Shown here piece by piece: positions 1 through 5,825 of a stretch of 8,765 bases of DNA (within the stretch, counting starts at the first letter, position 1; every line of letters begins with the position of its first letter). The notes under the pieces were generated by a model. That model had not been told where the DNA came from. It saw nothing but the letters and a program-made list of their open reading frames with translations, and ran no database searches. Made by a program: the position numbers and the translations under genes. The stretch comes from Nitrososphaerales archaeon TH5895 (GTDB lineage Archaea; Thermoproteota; Nitrososphaeria; Nitrososphaerales; Nitrososphaeraceae): NCBI GenBank assembly GCA_014523695.1, contig JAATVS010000269.1, forward strand, positions 1 to 8,765. The letters are read 5' to 3'.

Positions 1-823
1 CAGCCTTGACTTCGTCATGCCAATTGGTAAAGTCATACATATTCATCTGCTCCGGTGTTAGAACAACTCTTGAGATTCCTTTAAGTAATCCTCCAAATGT
101 ATATTCCATCTGCAGCTTACCTAGATTGTCCTTAGTATAGTTGAATACCTGTGTTATAGGAGTCAAGGTACTATCAGAAACCAATCTGCCGTTCCATTTT
201 CCGATGACCACTTCGACATTTGGCGCCCTACCATATTGTTGATAAATTATCTCATGATCCTCTTCTGTCATAAAGTCAACATCATACCTTCTTGACATAC
301 TGAAGGTTAGTATTTGCATGCTGAAAGGGGATATACCTAAGAAGGCTTTTCCGAGAATAATGTCCTTACCAACTATCTTTAATAAATCATAAAATAGTGA
401 ATATTCTGGGCTGGTATATTTTAGATGTATAACCTCTCCTAACCCCCGATGAGTGTTTTCTAGTTGGGGTAAGTTGGCAGCATATACTGATGGTACTTCG
501 TAAGGATGTGTGACTCCTTTCATAATGTCTCCTTCCTTGTAAAAACGCTTCCAAAATCCTCCAAAATATCTAACCGCATCAAAATTCTGATCCACAGGGA
601 AGAAGCCTTTCCAATATTTATTATTGTAAATCATTAATGTATCTTTGTTAAATGACCATTTATTTTCAGTAGGTGATGAAGAATCATCGTCAGCAGCATT
701 GAGCAACGTTTCAAGGGGAAAGACATTTTTTCCTTCATTAAACATCGTATCTAGCTTTGAAACCGTACAATACATTGGCTGTTTAAGAGAACATTTATCT
801 TCAGAGGACATATGTAGATACAT
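1..823 (-). CDS. Unrecognised protein, 3' end outside window
   Basis: An open minus-strand frame runs without a stop from the first upstream stop to the left edge, giving at least 274 codons. The product is soluble, rich in aromatic residues, and has no signal peptide or membrane segment. Features seen are an acidic-serine patch (DDDSSSPTE) near residue 45, FMTEEDHEIIY near residue 185, and GKWNGRLVSDS near 210 followed by alternating beta-like residues and FTNWHDE at the edge. I do not recognise the family. The GKWNGRLVSDS...HDE stretch faintly recalls C-terminal parts of some large bacterial or fungal GMC-oxidoreductase-like proteins, but this is memory and not evidence. ATG codons in frame occur at 838, 823 and 811. 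I chose 823 because a TATA-like TTTAACT is centred 26 nt upstream; 811 (MSSEDK) is nearly as likely. It lies downstream of the GH5 gene on the same strand, but the 113-bp gap holds its own promoter-like box. Confidence 0.75.
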   Translation of the reverse strand, partial: MYLHMSSEDKCSLKQPMYCTVSKLDTMFNEGKNVFPLETLLNAADDDSSSPTENKWSFNKDTLMIYNNKYWKGFFPVDQNFDAVRYFGGFWKRFYKEGDIMKGVTHPYEVPSVYAANLPQLENTHRGLGEVIHLKYTSPEYSLFYDLLKIVGKDIILGKAFLGISPFSMQILTFSMSRRYDVDFMTEEDHEIIYQQYGRAPNVEVVIGKWNGRLVSDSTLTPITQVFNYTKDNLGKLQMEYTFGGLLKGISRVVLTPEQMNMYDFTNWHDEVKA

Positions 824-834
824 GTAGATACATG
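811..834. repeat. 10-bp direct repeat across the start codons
   Basis: The unit (T/C)ATGTAGATA occurs twice in tandem (811-820, 821-830) and a partial CATG follows. On the minus strand it holds the alternative ATG codons at 823 and 811. A period of 10 means that gain or loss of one unit would change which ATG is in frame. Confidence 0.6.
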
Positions 835-845
835 ACATGGTTGAT

Positions 846-852
846 AGTTAAA
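846..852 (-). promoter_or_regulatory. Putative archaeal TATA box for the left-edge gene
   Basis: TTTAACT on the minus strand is centred 26 nt upstream of the ATG at 823, the usual distance between an archaeal TATA box and the transcription start. No ribosome-binding site is visible, so a leaderless mRNA is inferred. Confidence 0.35.
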
Positions 853-936
853 CTTTTTGTAAAATGCGTCTACTTCATAGAAACATATCACTATCTAATT
901 AGTAGTATCATCAAAATTGAATTTAACCAGCAAAAG

Positions 937-2640
937 CTAACTGCCAAATTCTTGACTAAACTTTGTCTTGTTCATAAGATTTTTGGATATCTGAGGCAAG
1001 ATTGAAGTATCTATCTTGTCGCTAATGGGAGTAATGACTATCTGGTTTAACATCTCATTTCTATCTGGCCACCATTTCATCATTTGATTTTCACTATGCC
1101 ATTCAAAATGATTGCTTGTAGACCATACCTTAAAAGTGCGGTTGTAGTGAATCTTGTATGGAATATAGATAAGAGTAGGAGCTTCTACAACAGATCCCTT
1201 TAGAACGATGACACAATATTTTGATTTCAAGTCAAAAAATAAAAGATGTGGCTGAGCCGAACTATGTTGAGGATAGGGTCTAGCAGCTATGTCTATATGA
1301 CGAGGTTTTCTATCGGGGCCAAGTAACGAAAAATTTTCTAGATTCCAATTATCATTATGATCCACCGTATTATACAGATCATAATTCCAATAAGTTGAAT
1401 TAAGTAAATTTGCTTCTATCTGTTGATATTGAAGGTCCATATAGGCCCTTATTTGCTTTGTCTGATATACGTCTCTTGGTTCGAGATCTGTATAAAGTCC
1501 TTCCCAGTCATGACTTCCACCAAATTCAGTTAGAAATGGAACAAGTCCTCTTGAAATGGCAGCACCTCGCAGTTTGGTAAATATTTTAGGCCATTCATTT
1601 TGTTTATTATGCATGTTATCTGCATAATTAAATCGTGCATAAGATAATGTCCAAGGGTCATAATAGTGAAATGAAAAGACTCCTTGTAATTTATACTGCT
1701 CTTTGAATTTAGGATCTATAGATAACCATGTATGAATTTGTTCTGCATTTTGTATAAATGGAAACTGTAATTCTATGCCGCTCTCAGTAGCAGGATAGAC
1801 TGTCCAATCCAGTCTAGGCTCAATAAAAATAAATGCCTTGTGATCAAATTTGTTAATTTCTATCAGTATGTTGGAATAGAATTCTTTCAGAATACTTTCT
1901 TCAAAAAACTGTTTTCCTAGACCAACTGGATGAGGTTCATTGAATGGAGAAAAACCTAATATTGCAGGATGTCCCCTCCCGTTATTAAGATCTTTAAAAA
2001 ATTTTACCGTCTGGCCAACTGTTTTTTCTAAATGAGTACGTACCGGAAAGCCTTCAAGACCTACATCTTTATTTCTTAAACTATTTTTCCAAAATGATTG
2101 CAATGTGTTTCTGACCAAGTAGTTAAGATAGTACCCTACAGCCCAGTCTCTGCCTCTATCTGGACTAGGAGGAAGTGGTTTTGGATGAAATTCATCTATT
2201 GCCAATGCCCAATCTGGAAAGCCATCTCCACCATAGACTTCGTGCGCAATATCTTGATGAAAATCTATAATCACAAATAGTCCGTATGAATAAAGTACAT
2301 CTATGATCTCTTTTACGAGATTAAGGTAACTCTCTCCTTCTGGCAGAAGTTGGTCGAGGTTAGGGTTGGGTCTTGGTTCTATGGCTTTCCAAATTACTAA
2401 GAGTCGAATAATATTAAAGCCTAATTCTGCTAGACGCTTGATTTCAGGCTCAATACTTCTTAGTTCTGCCTTCAATTCTTGTGAAGTAATACTTTTTCTG
2501 TGGAGAGGTGATACTGGAAGATATGGCGGTAGTTTACTACGTGAAGCAAAATTTACTCCACGGAAAAGTACAAATCTACCTTGTGTGTCGCGAAACCATA
2601 TACCATCCTTGACAAAATCACGCGTACTCGCATCTTCCAT
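937..2640 (-). CDS. GH5 glycoside hydrolase, endoglycoceramidase-like
   Basis: Predicted retaining glycosidase with a (beta/alpha)8 barrel, most like endoglycoceramidase and related glycolipid-cleaving GH5 enzymes. Numbering from the ATG at 2640 (567 aa), it shows the strand-1 motif FRGVNFAS (about 27-34), FNIIRLLVIW (75-84), IDFHQD (125-130), the acid/base motif GFSPFNEP with E235, FHYYDP (324-329) and the nucleophile motif FLTEFGG with E372. YWNYDLYN and NWNLENFSLLG follow, then a beta-rich C-terminal domain (about 465-550), as in endoglycoceramidases. All expected catalytic residues are present, so it should be active. No signal peptide is visible. The frame stays open to a further ATG at 2688, which would add 16 Arg-rich residues, but the TATA-like box lies between the two ATGs, so I prefer 2640. 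The exact substrate (glycosphingolipid, steryl glucoside or other beta-glycoside) cannot be read from the sequence. It is transcribed divergently from the plus-strand block. Confidence 0.9.
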   Translation of the reverse strand: MEDASTRDFVKDGIWFRDTQGRFVLFRGVNFASRSKLPPYLPVSPLHRKSITSQELKAELRSIEPEIKRLAELGFNIIRLLVIWKAIEPRPNPNLDQLLPEGESYLNLVKEIIDVLYSYGLFVIIDFHQDIAHEVYGGDGFPDWALAIDEFHPKPLPPSPDRGRDWAVGYYLNYLVRNTLQSFWKNSLRNKDVGLEGFPVRTHLEKTVGQTVKFFKDLNNGRGHPAILGFSPFNEPHPVGLGKQFFEESILKEFYSNILIEINKFDHKAFIFIEPRLDWTVYPATESGIELQFPFIQNAEQIHTWLSIDPKFKEQYKLQGVFSFHYYDPWTLSYARFNYADNMHNKQNEWPKIFTKLRGAAISRGLVPFLTEFGGSHDWEGLYTDLEPRDVYQTKQIRAYMDLQYQQIEANLLNSTYWNYDLYNTVDHNDNWNLENFSLLGPDRKPRHIDIAARPYPQHSSAQPHLLFFDLKSKYCVIVLKGSVVEAPTLIYIPYKIHYNRTFKVWSTSNHFEWHSENQMMKWWPDRNEMLNQIVITPISDKIDTSILPQISKNLMNKTKFSQEFGS

Positions 2641-2667
2641 AGATATGTGTAACCATAATCTTCTTCG

Positions 2668-2674
2668 ATATAAA
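2668..2674 (-). promoter_or_regulatory. Putative TATA box of the GH5 gene
   Basis: TTTATAT on the minus strand lies 27 nt upstream of the ATG at 2640 (positions -34 to -28) and no Shine-Dalgarno sequence is seen. This fits a leaderless or very short-leader transcript and argues against the longer start at 2688. Confidence 0.45.
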
Positions 2675-2747
2675 GATGGCATGTACATGCTATATCCATT
2701 TTTTTTCTATCTTTACAATTTGATTTAAGAGCAATCACATTATACGT

Positions 2748-2870
2748 ATGTCTTCCTTGGCCTTGAATTTCAAGTTGTATGTGCCTGGGGTAAAGGTTTG
2801 GTCGCCCAGTACCCAGGCGCAACCCAATTACAATCAGGACGGAGCCTGTTGCAACTGTGTCGGTAAATAA
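2748..2870 (+). CDS. Possible 40-aa ORF ending in a CCxC motif
   Basis: An ATG at 2748 opens a 40-codon frame beginning MSSLALNFKLYVPGVKVW and ending GACCNCVGK before TAA. It occupies most of the divergent intergenic region, and its last 14 nt overlap the GTG start proposed for the zinc-module gene in another frame. TATA-like sequences TTTACAATT (2712-2720) and TTTAAGA (2724-2730) lie 28-36 and 18-24 nt upstream. The clustered cysteines suggest metal or thiol chemistry, or a structured peptide, but no family is recognised. It may instead be a chance ORF inside the leader of the next gene, and a short hairpin overlaps it. Confidence 0.3.
   Translation: MSSLALNFKLYVPGVKVWSPSTQAQPNYNQDGACCNCVGK
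2783..2818. other. Inverted repeat in the divergent intergenic region
   Basis: GCCTGGGGT (2783-2791) pairs with ACCCAGGC (2811-2818) as an 8-bp stem with one bulged G and a 19-nt loop. It is GC-rich compared with its surroundings. There is no T-run after it, so it is not an obvious terminator. A regulatory hairpin in the leader of the downstream gene, or chance, are both possible. Confidence 0.35.
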
Positions 2871-3252
2871 TAACAACAAGGATTTATATCATTCCATAGA
2901 CGCGCATACGACAAAGGAACAGATTAAAGGCGGAGTGCGTTCTCATGGAATAGAACCATCGAATAAAACATTACAAATACAAATGCGCGAACTCAAACGG
3001 ACTAAGGAGAAATTCTGCAAGAACGGGTGCGGTATGAGGGTCTATCTACAAAGAGATCAATCTGGGAAATGGCGACCATTCAATGAAAATAATAATGAGT
3101 CCCATCGGTGCAGTAAAAAACCCTCCAAGTATAAATGTTTCAAGTGCGGGAATAGTATTGTATTTGACCAAGATAAAGTTAGTAATTCTGGTAAAAATAT
3201 TCCTCTGAACGAGACCGATCTTTCACCACACCAATGTCCTAATGCTCCTTAA
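2857..3252 (+). CDS. Small protein with two tandem zinc-binding modules
   Basis: The 131-aa product has a polar N-terminus and two similar cysteine/histidine modules. Module 1 carries C54-x3-C58 and H83-x-C85; module 2 carries C94-x2-C97 and H125-x-C127. Both share the order CG, a hydrophobic strand, SGK, a P-h-N turn, then HxC, which suggests an internal duplication. Each module has four suitable ligands for one Zn. Small proteins of this kind are common in thaumarchaea and are often guessed to bind nucleic acid or protein; nothing here decides that. The start is uncertain. GTG 2857 is the first usable codon in this open frame and gives an Asn-rich start (SVNNNNK), while the internal ATG at 2983 (MRELKRTK) would give an 89-aa protein beginning just before the first module. 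The next gene starts 92 bp downstream on the same strand. Confidence 0.8.
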   Translation: MSVNNNNKDLYHSIDAHTTKEQIKGGVRSHGIEPSNKTLQIQMRELKRTKEKFCKNGCGMRVYLQRDQSGKWRPFNENNNESHRCSKKPSKYKCFKCGNSIVFDQDKVSNSGKNIPLNETDLSPHQCPNAP

Positions 3253-3330
3253 GAATATACCCCCTTGGCCAACAGAAGCACACTGGGATCAAGGCAACGT
3301 CTATTAGTTCTTATGACAATTTACTCTCCA

Positions 3331-3338
3331 GGGAAGGA
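3331..3338 (+). promoter_or_regulatory. Possible ribosome-binding site
   Basis: GGGAAGGA, 6 nt before the ATG at 3345, is purine-rich and could pair with the 16S rRNA 3' end. It supports that start. Unlike most genes here, this gene may therefore have a leader. Confidence 0.35.
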
Positions 3339-3344
3339 TATCCA

Positions 3345-3797
3345 ATGATATTATTTGGTAAAAAACACCTTCATGTTTCTGAAAGCGATCAAATTCTGGA
3401 TAGCCTATTGAAATTTTTGAAAGTTACATCAGGCTCTGTAAAACTAGAAGTAGCAAATCAACCCGTATTGAAAGTTGAAATAGGTAGAAGTAATCATGTC
3501 GAAAGTGATGCCATTAATAGAACTATAGTAAAACTGGACCTATTAGAACCCACTTCCTTAGGCGTCCCAGATGAACAAGTCAGTCTATTTGATAAGTTAA
3601 GAACCGCTACTGAATTTGCAGAAAAACTTACAGATAATGGAATCACACTTTCCCTTTTAAGAAGGGGAAAAGAGGCGATCACACTAGGCGAAGGGGCTAG
3701 ACCATCATTATCTAGGATAATAACAAGAAGTATTGATATTCAAGTAGACAGTATAGAGGAATCAGTCAAATTAAAAAATGAATTTGACGATACCTAA
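3345..3797 (+). CDS. Conserved-looking hypothetical protein, 150 aa
   Basis: The product is a 150-aa soluble protein with no signal peptide, cysteine cluster or membrane segment. The N-terminal half (LLKFLKVTSGSVKLEVANQP, then VLKVEIG) reads like a beta-rich segment. The second half, from SLFDKLRTATEFAEKL (about 80-95) through GITLSLLRRGKEAITLGEG, is a helix followed by a hydrophobic strand and a basic loop. The C-terminus (ITRSIDIQVDSIEESVKLKN) is amphipathic. I do not recognise a named family; I have an impression of similar thaumarchaeal hypothetical proteins with the FDKL...AEKLT...GK pattern, which is not proof. The start is supported by a purine-rich sequence 6 nt upstream. It follows the zinc-module gene by 92 bp on the same strand and could be co-transcribed with it. 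Confidence 0.75.
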   Translation: MILFGKKHLHVSESDQILDSLLKFLKVTSGSVKLEVANQPVLKVEIGRSNHVESDAINRTIVKLDLLEPTSLGVPDEQVSLFDKLRTATEFAEKLTDNGITLSLLRRGKEAITLGEGARPSLSRIITRSIDIQVDSIEESVKLKNEFDDT

Positions 3798-3814
3798 TAT
3801 GACTATAGACCACT

Positions 3815-3991
3815 ATGGCACTATCTAAGACATTCCCAAAAAACCTAAACGAAGATAATGGTAATGCAGAAAGTCAGTTCGATCGGAAGCTGTCCCAAGT
3901 GCTGAGTACCCACTGGTCATCCAGGAGGACAGATGAGCAGAGAGTGCCAGCTATGAGGCGGGGCATCAGCTGCGGCTGCAGCAGCAGGTAA
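3815..3991 (+). CDS. Doubtful 58-aa ORF in the spacer
   Basis: ATG 3815 opens a 58-codon frame (MALSKTFPKNLNEDNGNAE at the start, ISCGCSSR at the end) that fills most of the 250-bp spacer before the YjqB-like gene. The first third reads like normal local sequence. The second part falls in a GC-rich stretch with CAG/CTG-type repetition, where all frames look unusual. No domain is seen. The frame may be a chance opening in gene debris. Confidence 0.2.
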   Translation: MALSKTFPKNLNEDNGNAESQFDRKLSQVLSTHWSSRRTDEQRVPAMRRGISCGCSSR

Positions 3992-3995
3992 AGCA
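3885..3995. other. GC-rich island with interrupted coding-like frames
   Basis: This stretch is clearly richer in G and C than its flanks and contains a CAGCTGCGGCTGCAGCAGCA run. One plus-strand frame, in phase with the downstream gene, reads QEDR-stop-AESASYEAGHQLRLQQQVKH and continues to a second stop just before that gene. A minus-strand frame gives a 40-aa ORF with PRLIAGTLCSSVLLDDQWVL, superficially like the N-terminal strand of trypsin-type proteases. None is intact. The island is best regarded as debris of uncertain origin. Confidence 0.35.
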
Positions 3996-4015
3996 TCTGT
4001 GTCTAGAGAGCAATC

Positions 4016-4023
4016 TATTAAAA
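4016..4023 (+). promoter_or_regulatory. Putative TATA box of the YjqB-like gene
   Basis: TATTAAAA is centred about 28 nt before the ATG at 4048, and no clear ribosome-binding site lies between them. This again fits leaderless archaeal transcription. Confidence 0.4.
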
Positions 4024-4047
4024 CAAAGTACAGCTCAAGAATAATGT

Positions 4048-4977
4048 ATGAAAAAACTGGAAGAGTGCTCCGAAGAGGATGTTATTGAACACTCCTATAA
4101 GGCTCGATTTATACCAGATAAGAAAATATCTGGGAATCACCGTCGCGAACATTGCGTTGCAAGTCTTGACCAAATTAATAGGATAGGGAAAACTATAGGT
4201 GAACAAGTTCGAATTGAAAGACCTACAGAAAACGGGACAGCACTTGCACTCTATACAGTAGTAGGCGATCACGCTCGTGAGTCAGATATTGTATTTATGG
4301 GCTACAAAATCCGTGGCGACCTTGAGGAGCGCTTTGATTTAAATAATTATCCTTTCACAGGCAAGGTTGAAGCTCAAGTTACCGCTGAGGGTCTTTCTGA
4401 TAAGCAGGCAGAGAACTGTAGTGAATTTATTGAACGCCTGACTGACAACGGGGTTAATCAACGACTAGTTGTCATCGCCCCGCACGGTGGCAATATCGAA
4501 AAGTTCACCGATCTGCAAGCAGATTATATTAGAGAACAATTTTCATCCGACCACGTCTCTGAATGGATTTGCAAAGGCTTTAAAAAAGGTGGCGGTGCCT
4601 ATGACCGGTGGCATATTACTTCAACAGATATTAGCGAAAACTCGTTCCCCGAGCTTAAAACGATTATGGGGCGTCACTTTGAATATTCCATTGCCTTTCA
4701 TGGATGGACGAAAAATTACATTTGCATCGGGGGCAAAGCGGCAGTTGGTCTGAAACAAGAAATCAAGGAAGCCATTGAAGAAGCCATTTCGGACTCAGGG
4801 ATTGATGTCAGGGATTCTGGGTGTGAAGACTTTGACGGTGATAATGAGCACAACATCGTAAACCGCCTAGGCACACAAGGCATACAGATTGAACAAAGTG
4901 AGAAGGCTAGAGAATCTAACTATAAGCGTATCGCCGAAGAGGTTGCTAAGGTGATGCGTCCCCGGATCGAGGTCTGA
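4048..4977 (+). CDS. Poly-gamma-glutamate hydrolase (YjqB/PghP, DUF867) family protein
   Basis: The 309-aa product has two parts. Residues about 138-309 match the YjqB/phage PghP family, zinc gamma-glutamyl hydrolases related to M14 carboxypeptidases. The motifs are VVIAPHGGNIE (H146, E151; metal-site type), YDRWHITSTDI (H189), SIAFHGW (H218) and a C-terminal GIQIEQS with E282 as a likely catalytic acid. Bacterial and phage members are often near 200-220 aa, so about 120 N-terminal residues are extra. That part (REHCVASLDQINRIGKTIGE, then QVRIER and LALYTVVGDHARES) has the rhythm of a small beta-barrel such as a double-psi barrel; this is inference. The expected reaction is endo-cleavage of gamma-linked glutamyl polymers, but in an archaeon the substrate is unknown and could be another gamma-glutamyl peptide. 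No signal peptide is seen. ATG 4048 is favoured by the TATA-like box 28 nt upstream. Confidence 0.85.
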   Translation: MKKLEECSEEDVIEHSYKARFIPDKKISGNHRREHCVASLDQINRIGKTIGEQVRIERPTENGTALALYTVVGDHARESDIVFMGYKIRGDLEERFDLNNYPFTGKVEAQVTAEGLSDKQAENCSEFIERLTDNGVNQRLVVIAPHGGNIEKFTDLQADYIREQFSSDHVSEWICKGFKKGGGAYDRWHITSTDISENSFPELKTIMGRHFEYSIAFHGWTKNYICIGGKAAVGLKQEIKEAIEEAISDSGIDVRDSGCEDFDGDNEHNIVNRLGTQGIQIEQSEKARESNYKRIAEEVAKVMRPRIEV

Positions 4978-5118
4978 ATTTCATTGGTGTATGAGGGATT
5001 GAAATTGATAATAGAGATCTAGAACGCCTAGTACCTGAATTACTGGACACCTCATCAAATTTAGATTGACTTAATGTCACAAGAATCAAAAGTGGATAGC
5101 AACAACTAATTCTATTTT
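4978..5118. other. Short gene-free spacer after the YjqB-like gene
   Basis: AT-rich sequence between the plus-strand stop and the region holding the small minus-strand secreted gene. No ORF, hairpin with T-run or repeat worth naming is seen. The genes on either side converge here. Confidence 0.4.
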
Positions 5119-5279
5119 CTAGCAGTATGAAATAAAAATGACGTGGCATAGATTATTGCCAAAACAGTGTGACAGTATAATGGGGGGATAGCTTCGGTCG
5201 TCTCCACCACCGCCACAGCGAGTGCCACAGCCATGCCCATTCAGATTATTCTTGATCTCTTGCGCTTCCTCTCCATGTT
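5119..5279 (-). pseudogene. Out-of-frame 3' continuation of the secreted gene
   Basis: This minus-strand frame is entered only if the G8 run at 5280-5287 is read as seven. It starts HGEEAQEIKNNLNGHGCGTR and continues through a Gly-rich CGGGGDD to a hydrophobic, Cys-containing end (HCFGNNLC, FISYC). The first 30 or so codons look coding; the last 25 are less convincing. It has no start codon of its own. Confidence 0.35.
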
Positions 5280-5416
5280 CCCCCCCCACCAGAAATATGC
5301 TTATCTAAGACCTTATTTGCCCTATCCCTTTTGCTGTCTGCTAACACATCAGACGTTACTACCGTGGACATTATCATTGCCAAAGCAATGACTGTCACTA
5401 CTGCAACCGTTACCAT
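5246..5416 (-). CDS. Small secreted protein, likely frameshifted at a G8 run
   Basis: ATG 5416 starts a 56-aa frame with a clear N-terminal export signal: a hydrophobic stretch from MVTVAVVTVIALAMIM to about residue 20, then TSDVLADS, giving a possible signal-peptidase cleavage after A26. The mature part begins DSKRDRANKVLDKHISGGGG and then changes character at a run of eight G (5274-5287 region), ending 12 residues later at TAA 5246-5248. Reading with one G fewer keeps a frame open to TAG 5119-5121 with a protein-like continuation: EHGEEAQEIKNNLNGHGCG, then TRCGGGGDD. I therefore suspect an indel in the G-run, natural or from sequencing; the intended product would be about 98 aa and Gly/Cys-rich. 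A TATA-like CTATAAC lies 30 nt upstream. Function is unknown; export to the cell surface is the only supported inference. Confidence 0.55.
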   Translation of the reverse strand: MVTVAVVTVIALAMIMSTVVTSDVLADSKRDRANKVLDKHISGGGGTWRGSARDQE

Positions 5417-5446
5417 AAATATCTACTTAATCATTTCCAGTTTCTT

Positions 5447-5453
5447 GTTATAG
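5447..5453 (-). promoter_or_regulatory. Putative TATA box of the small secreted gene
   Basis: CTATAAC on the minus strand lies 30 nt upstream of ATG 5416. Transcription would start a few nucleotides before the ATG. It supports the view that the frame is, or recently was, expressed. Confidence 0.35.
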
Positions 5454-5554
5454 TCCGAATTAAGATAAGGTTATTCTATGCTCATTGCTGATCCATTAGC
5501 ACAGATTTAAATTCTTCATAAATACACATCATAACTAATAGTCTAGTTCAACTA

Positions 5555-5572
5555 ACCGATCTCCAGATCGGT
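5555..5572. repeat. Perfect 8-bp inverted repeat, operator-like
   Basis: ACCGATCT and AGATCGGT flank a central CC. The two-base centre is too short for a stable hairpin loop at full pairing and no T-run follows. A site for a dimeric DNA-binding protein is therefore more natural than a terminator. It lies about 140 bp upstream of the small secreted gene and 27 bp beyond the stop of the 49-aa ORF. Confidence 0.4.
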
Positions 5573-5598
5573 CAATATTTGATCATGTCCTGTCCATT

Positions 5599-5748
5599 TC
5601 AATTTATGTCTTGATCTGAACTGGTAGCTAATAAGGAAGTACTTGTGATATTACTTATCAGCTCCATTCCTTTGCCGATGGTCAATAATAAAATATCCCT
5701 ATATTGTGGTACAACTCCCTCTCTTTTTGATCTGTTGAATTCGACCAT
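5599..5748 (-). CDS. Possible 49-aa ORF of unknown function
   Basis: ATG 5748 opens a 49-codon minus-strand frame beginning MVEFNRSKREGVVPQYRDIL, passing through a short hydrophobic helix (ILLLTIGKGMELI) and ending in a Ser/Thr-rich tail (TSTSLLATSSDQDIN). The sequence is protein-like, but no family is recognised and no strong ribosome-binding site or TATA box is evident. It begins 77 bp after the stop of the start-less helical fragment on the same strand, so it may be a co-transcribed small gene, a further gene remnant or chance. Confidence 0.3.
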   Translation of the reverse strand: MVEFNRSKREGVVPQYRDILLLTIGKGMELISNITSTSLLATSSDQDIN

Positions 5749-5825
5749 TGGAGCTCGAATTTGTCACCTACTCAATGATTGCTTGGATTGCCAGAAGATT
5801 GTATTGTAAACGAGAAATAGATAAT

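Larger units (their letters stand above)
5417..5598. other. AT-rich intergenic stretch with one palindrome
   Basis: Apart from the promoter-like box near 5450 and the perfect palindrome at 5555-5572, I see no ORF, RNA gene or repeat here. Confidence 0.4.

Noticed and set aside
2366..2728. Plus-strand open frame of about 120 codons
   Set aside because: Antisense to the 5' part of the GH5 gene, with no domain-like sequence.
2783..2818. Hairpin as a transcription terminator or tRNA arm
   Set aside because: No T-run follows, and no cloverleaf with TPsiC-like or anticodon arms can be built around it.
2553..2879. Minus-strand frame of 108 codons overlapping the GH5 start
   Set aside because: It overlaps the GH5 coding region in another frame and crosses the divergent promoter region; its text is not protein-like.
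3870..3991. Minus-strand 40-aa ORF resembling the first strand of a trypsin domain
   Set aside because: The match is short and lacks the catalytic His motif; it is noted only as part of the GC-rich debris.
4469..4753. Plus-strand frame of about 94 codons
   Set aside because: Shadow of the YjqB-like gene in another frame.
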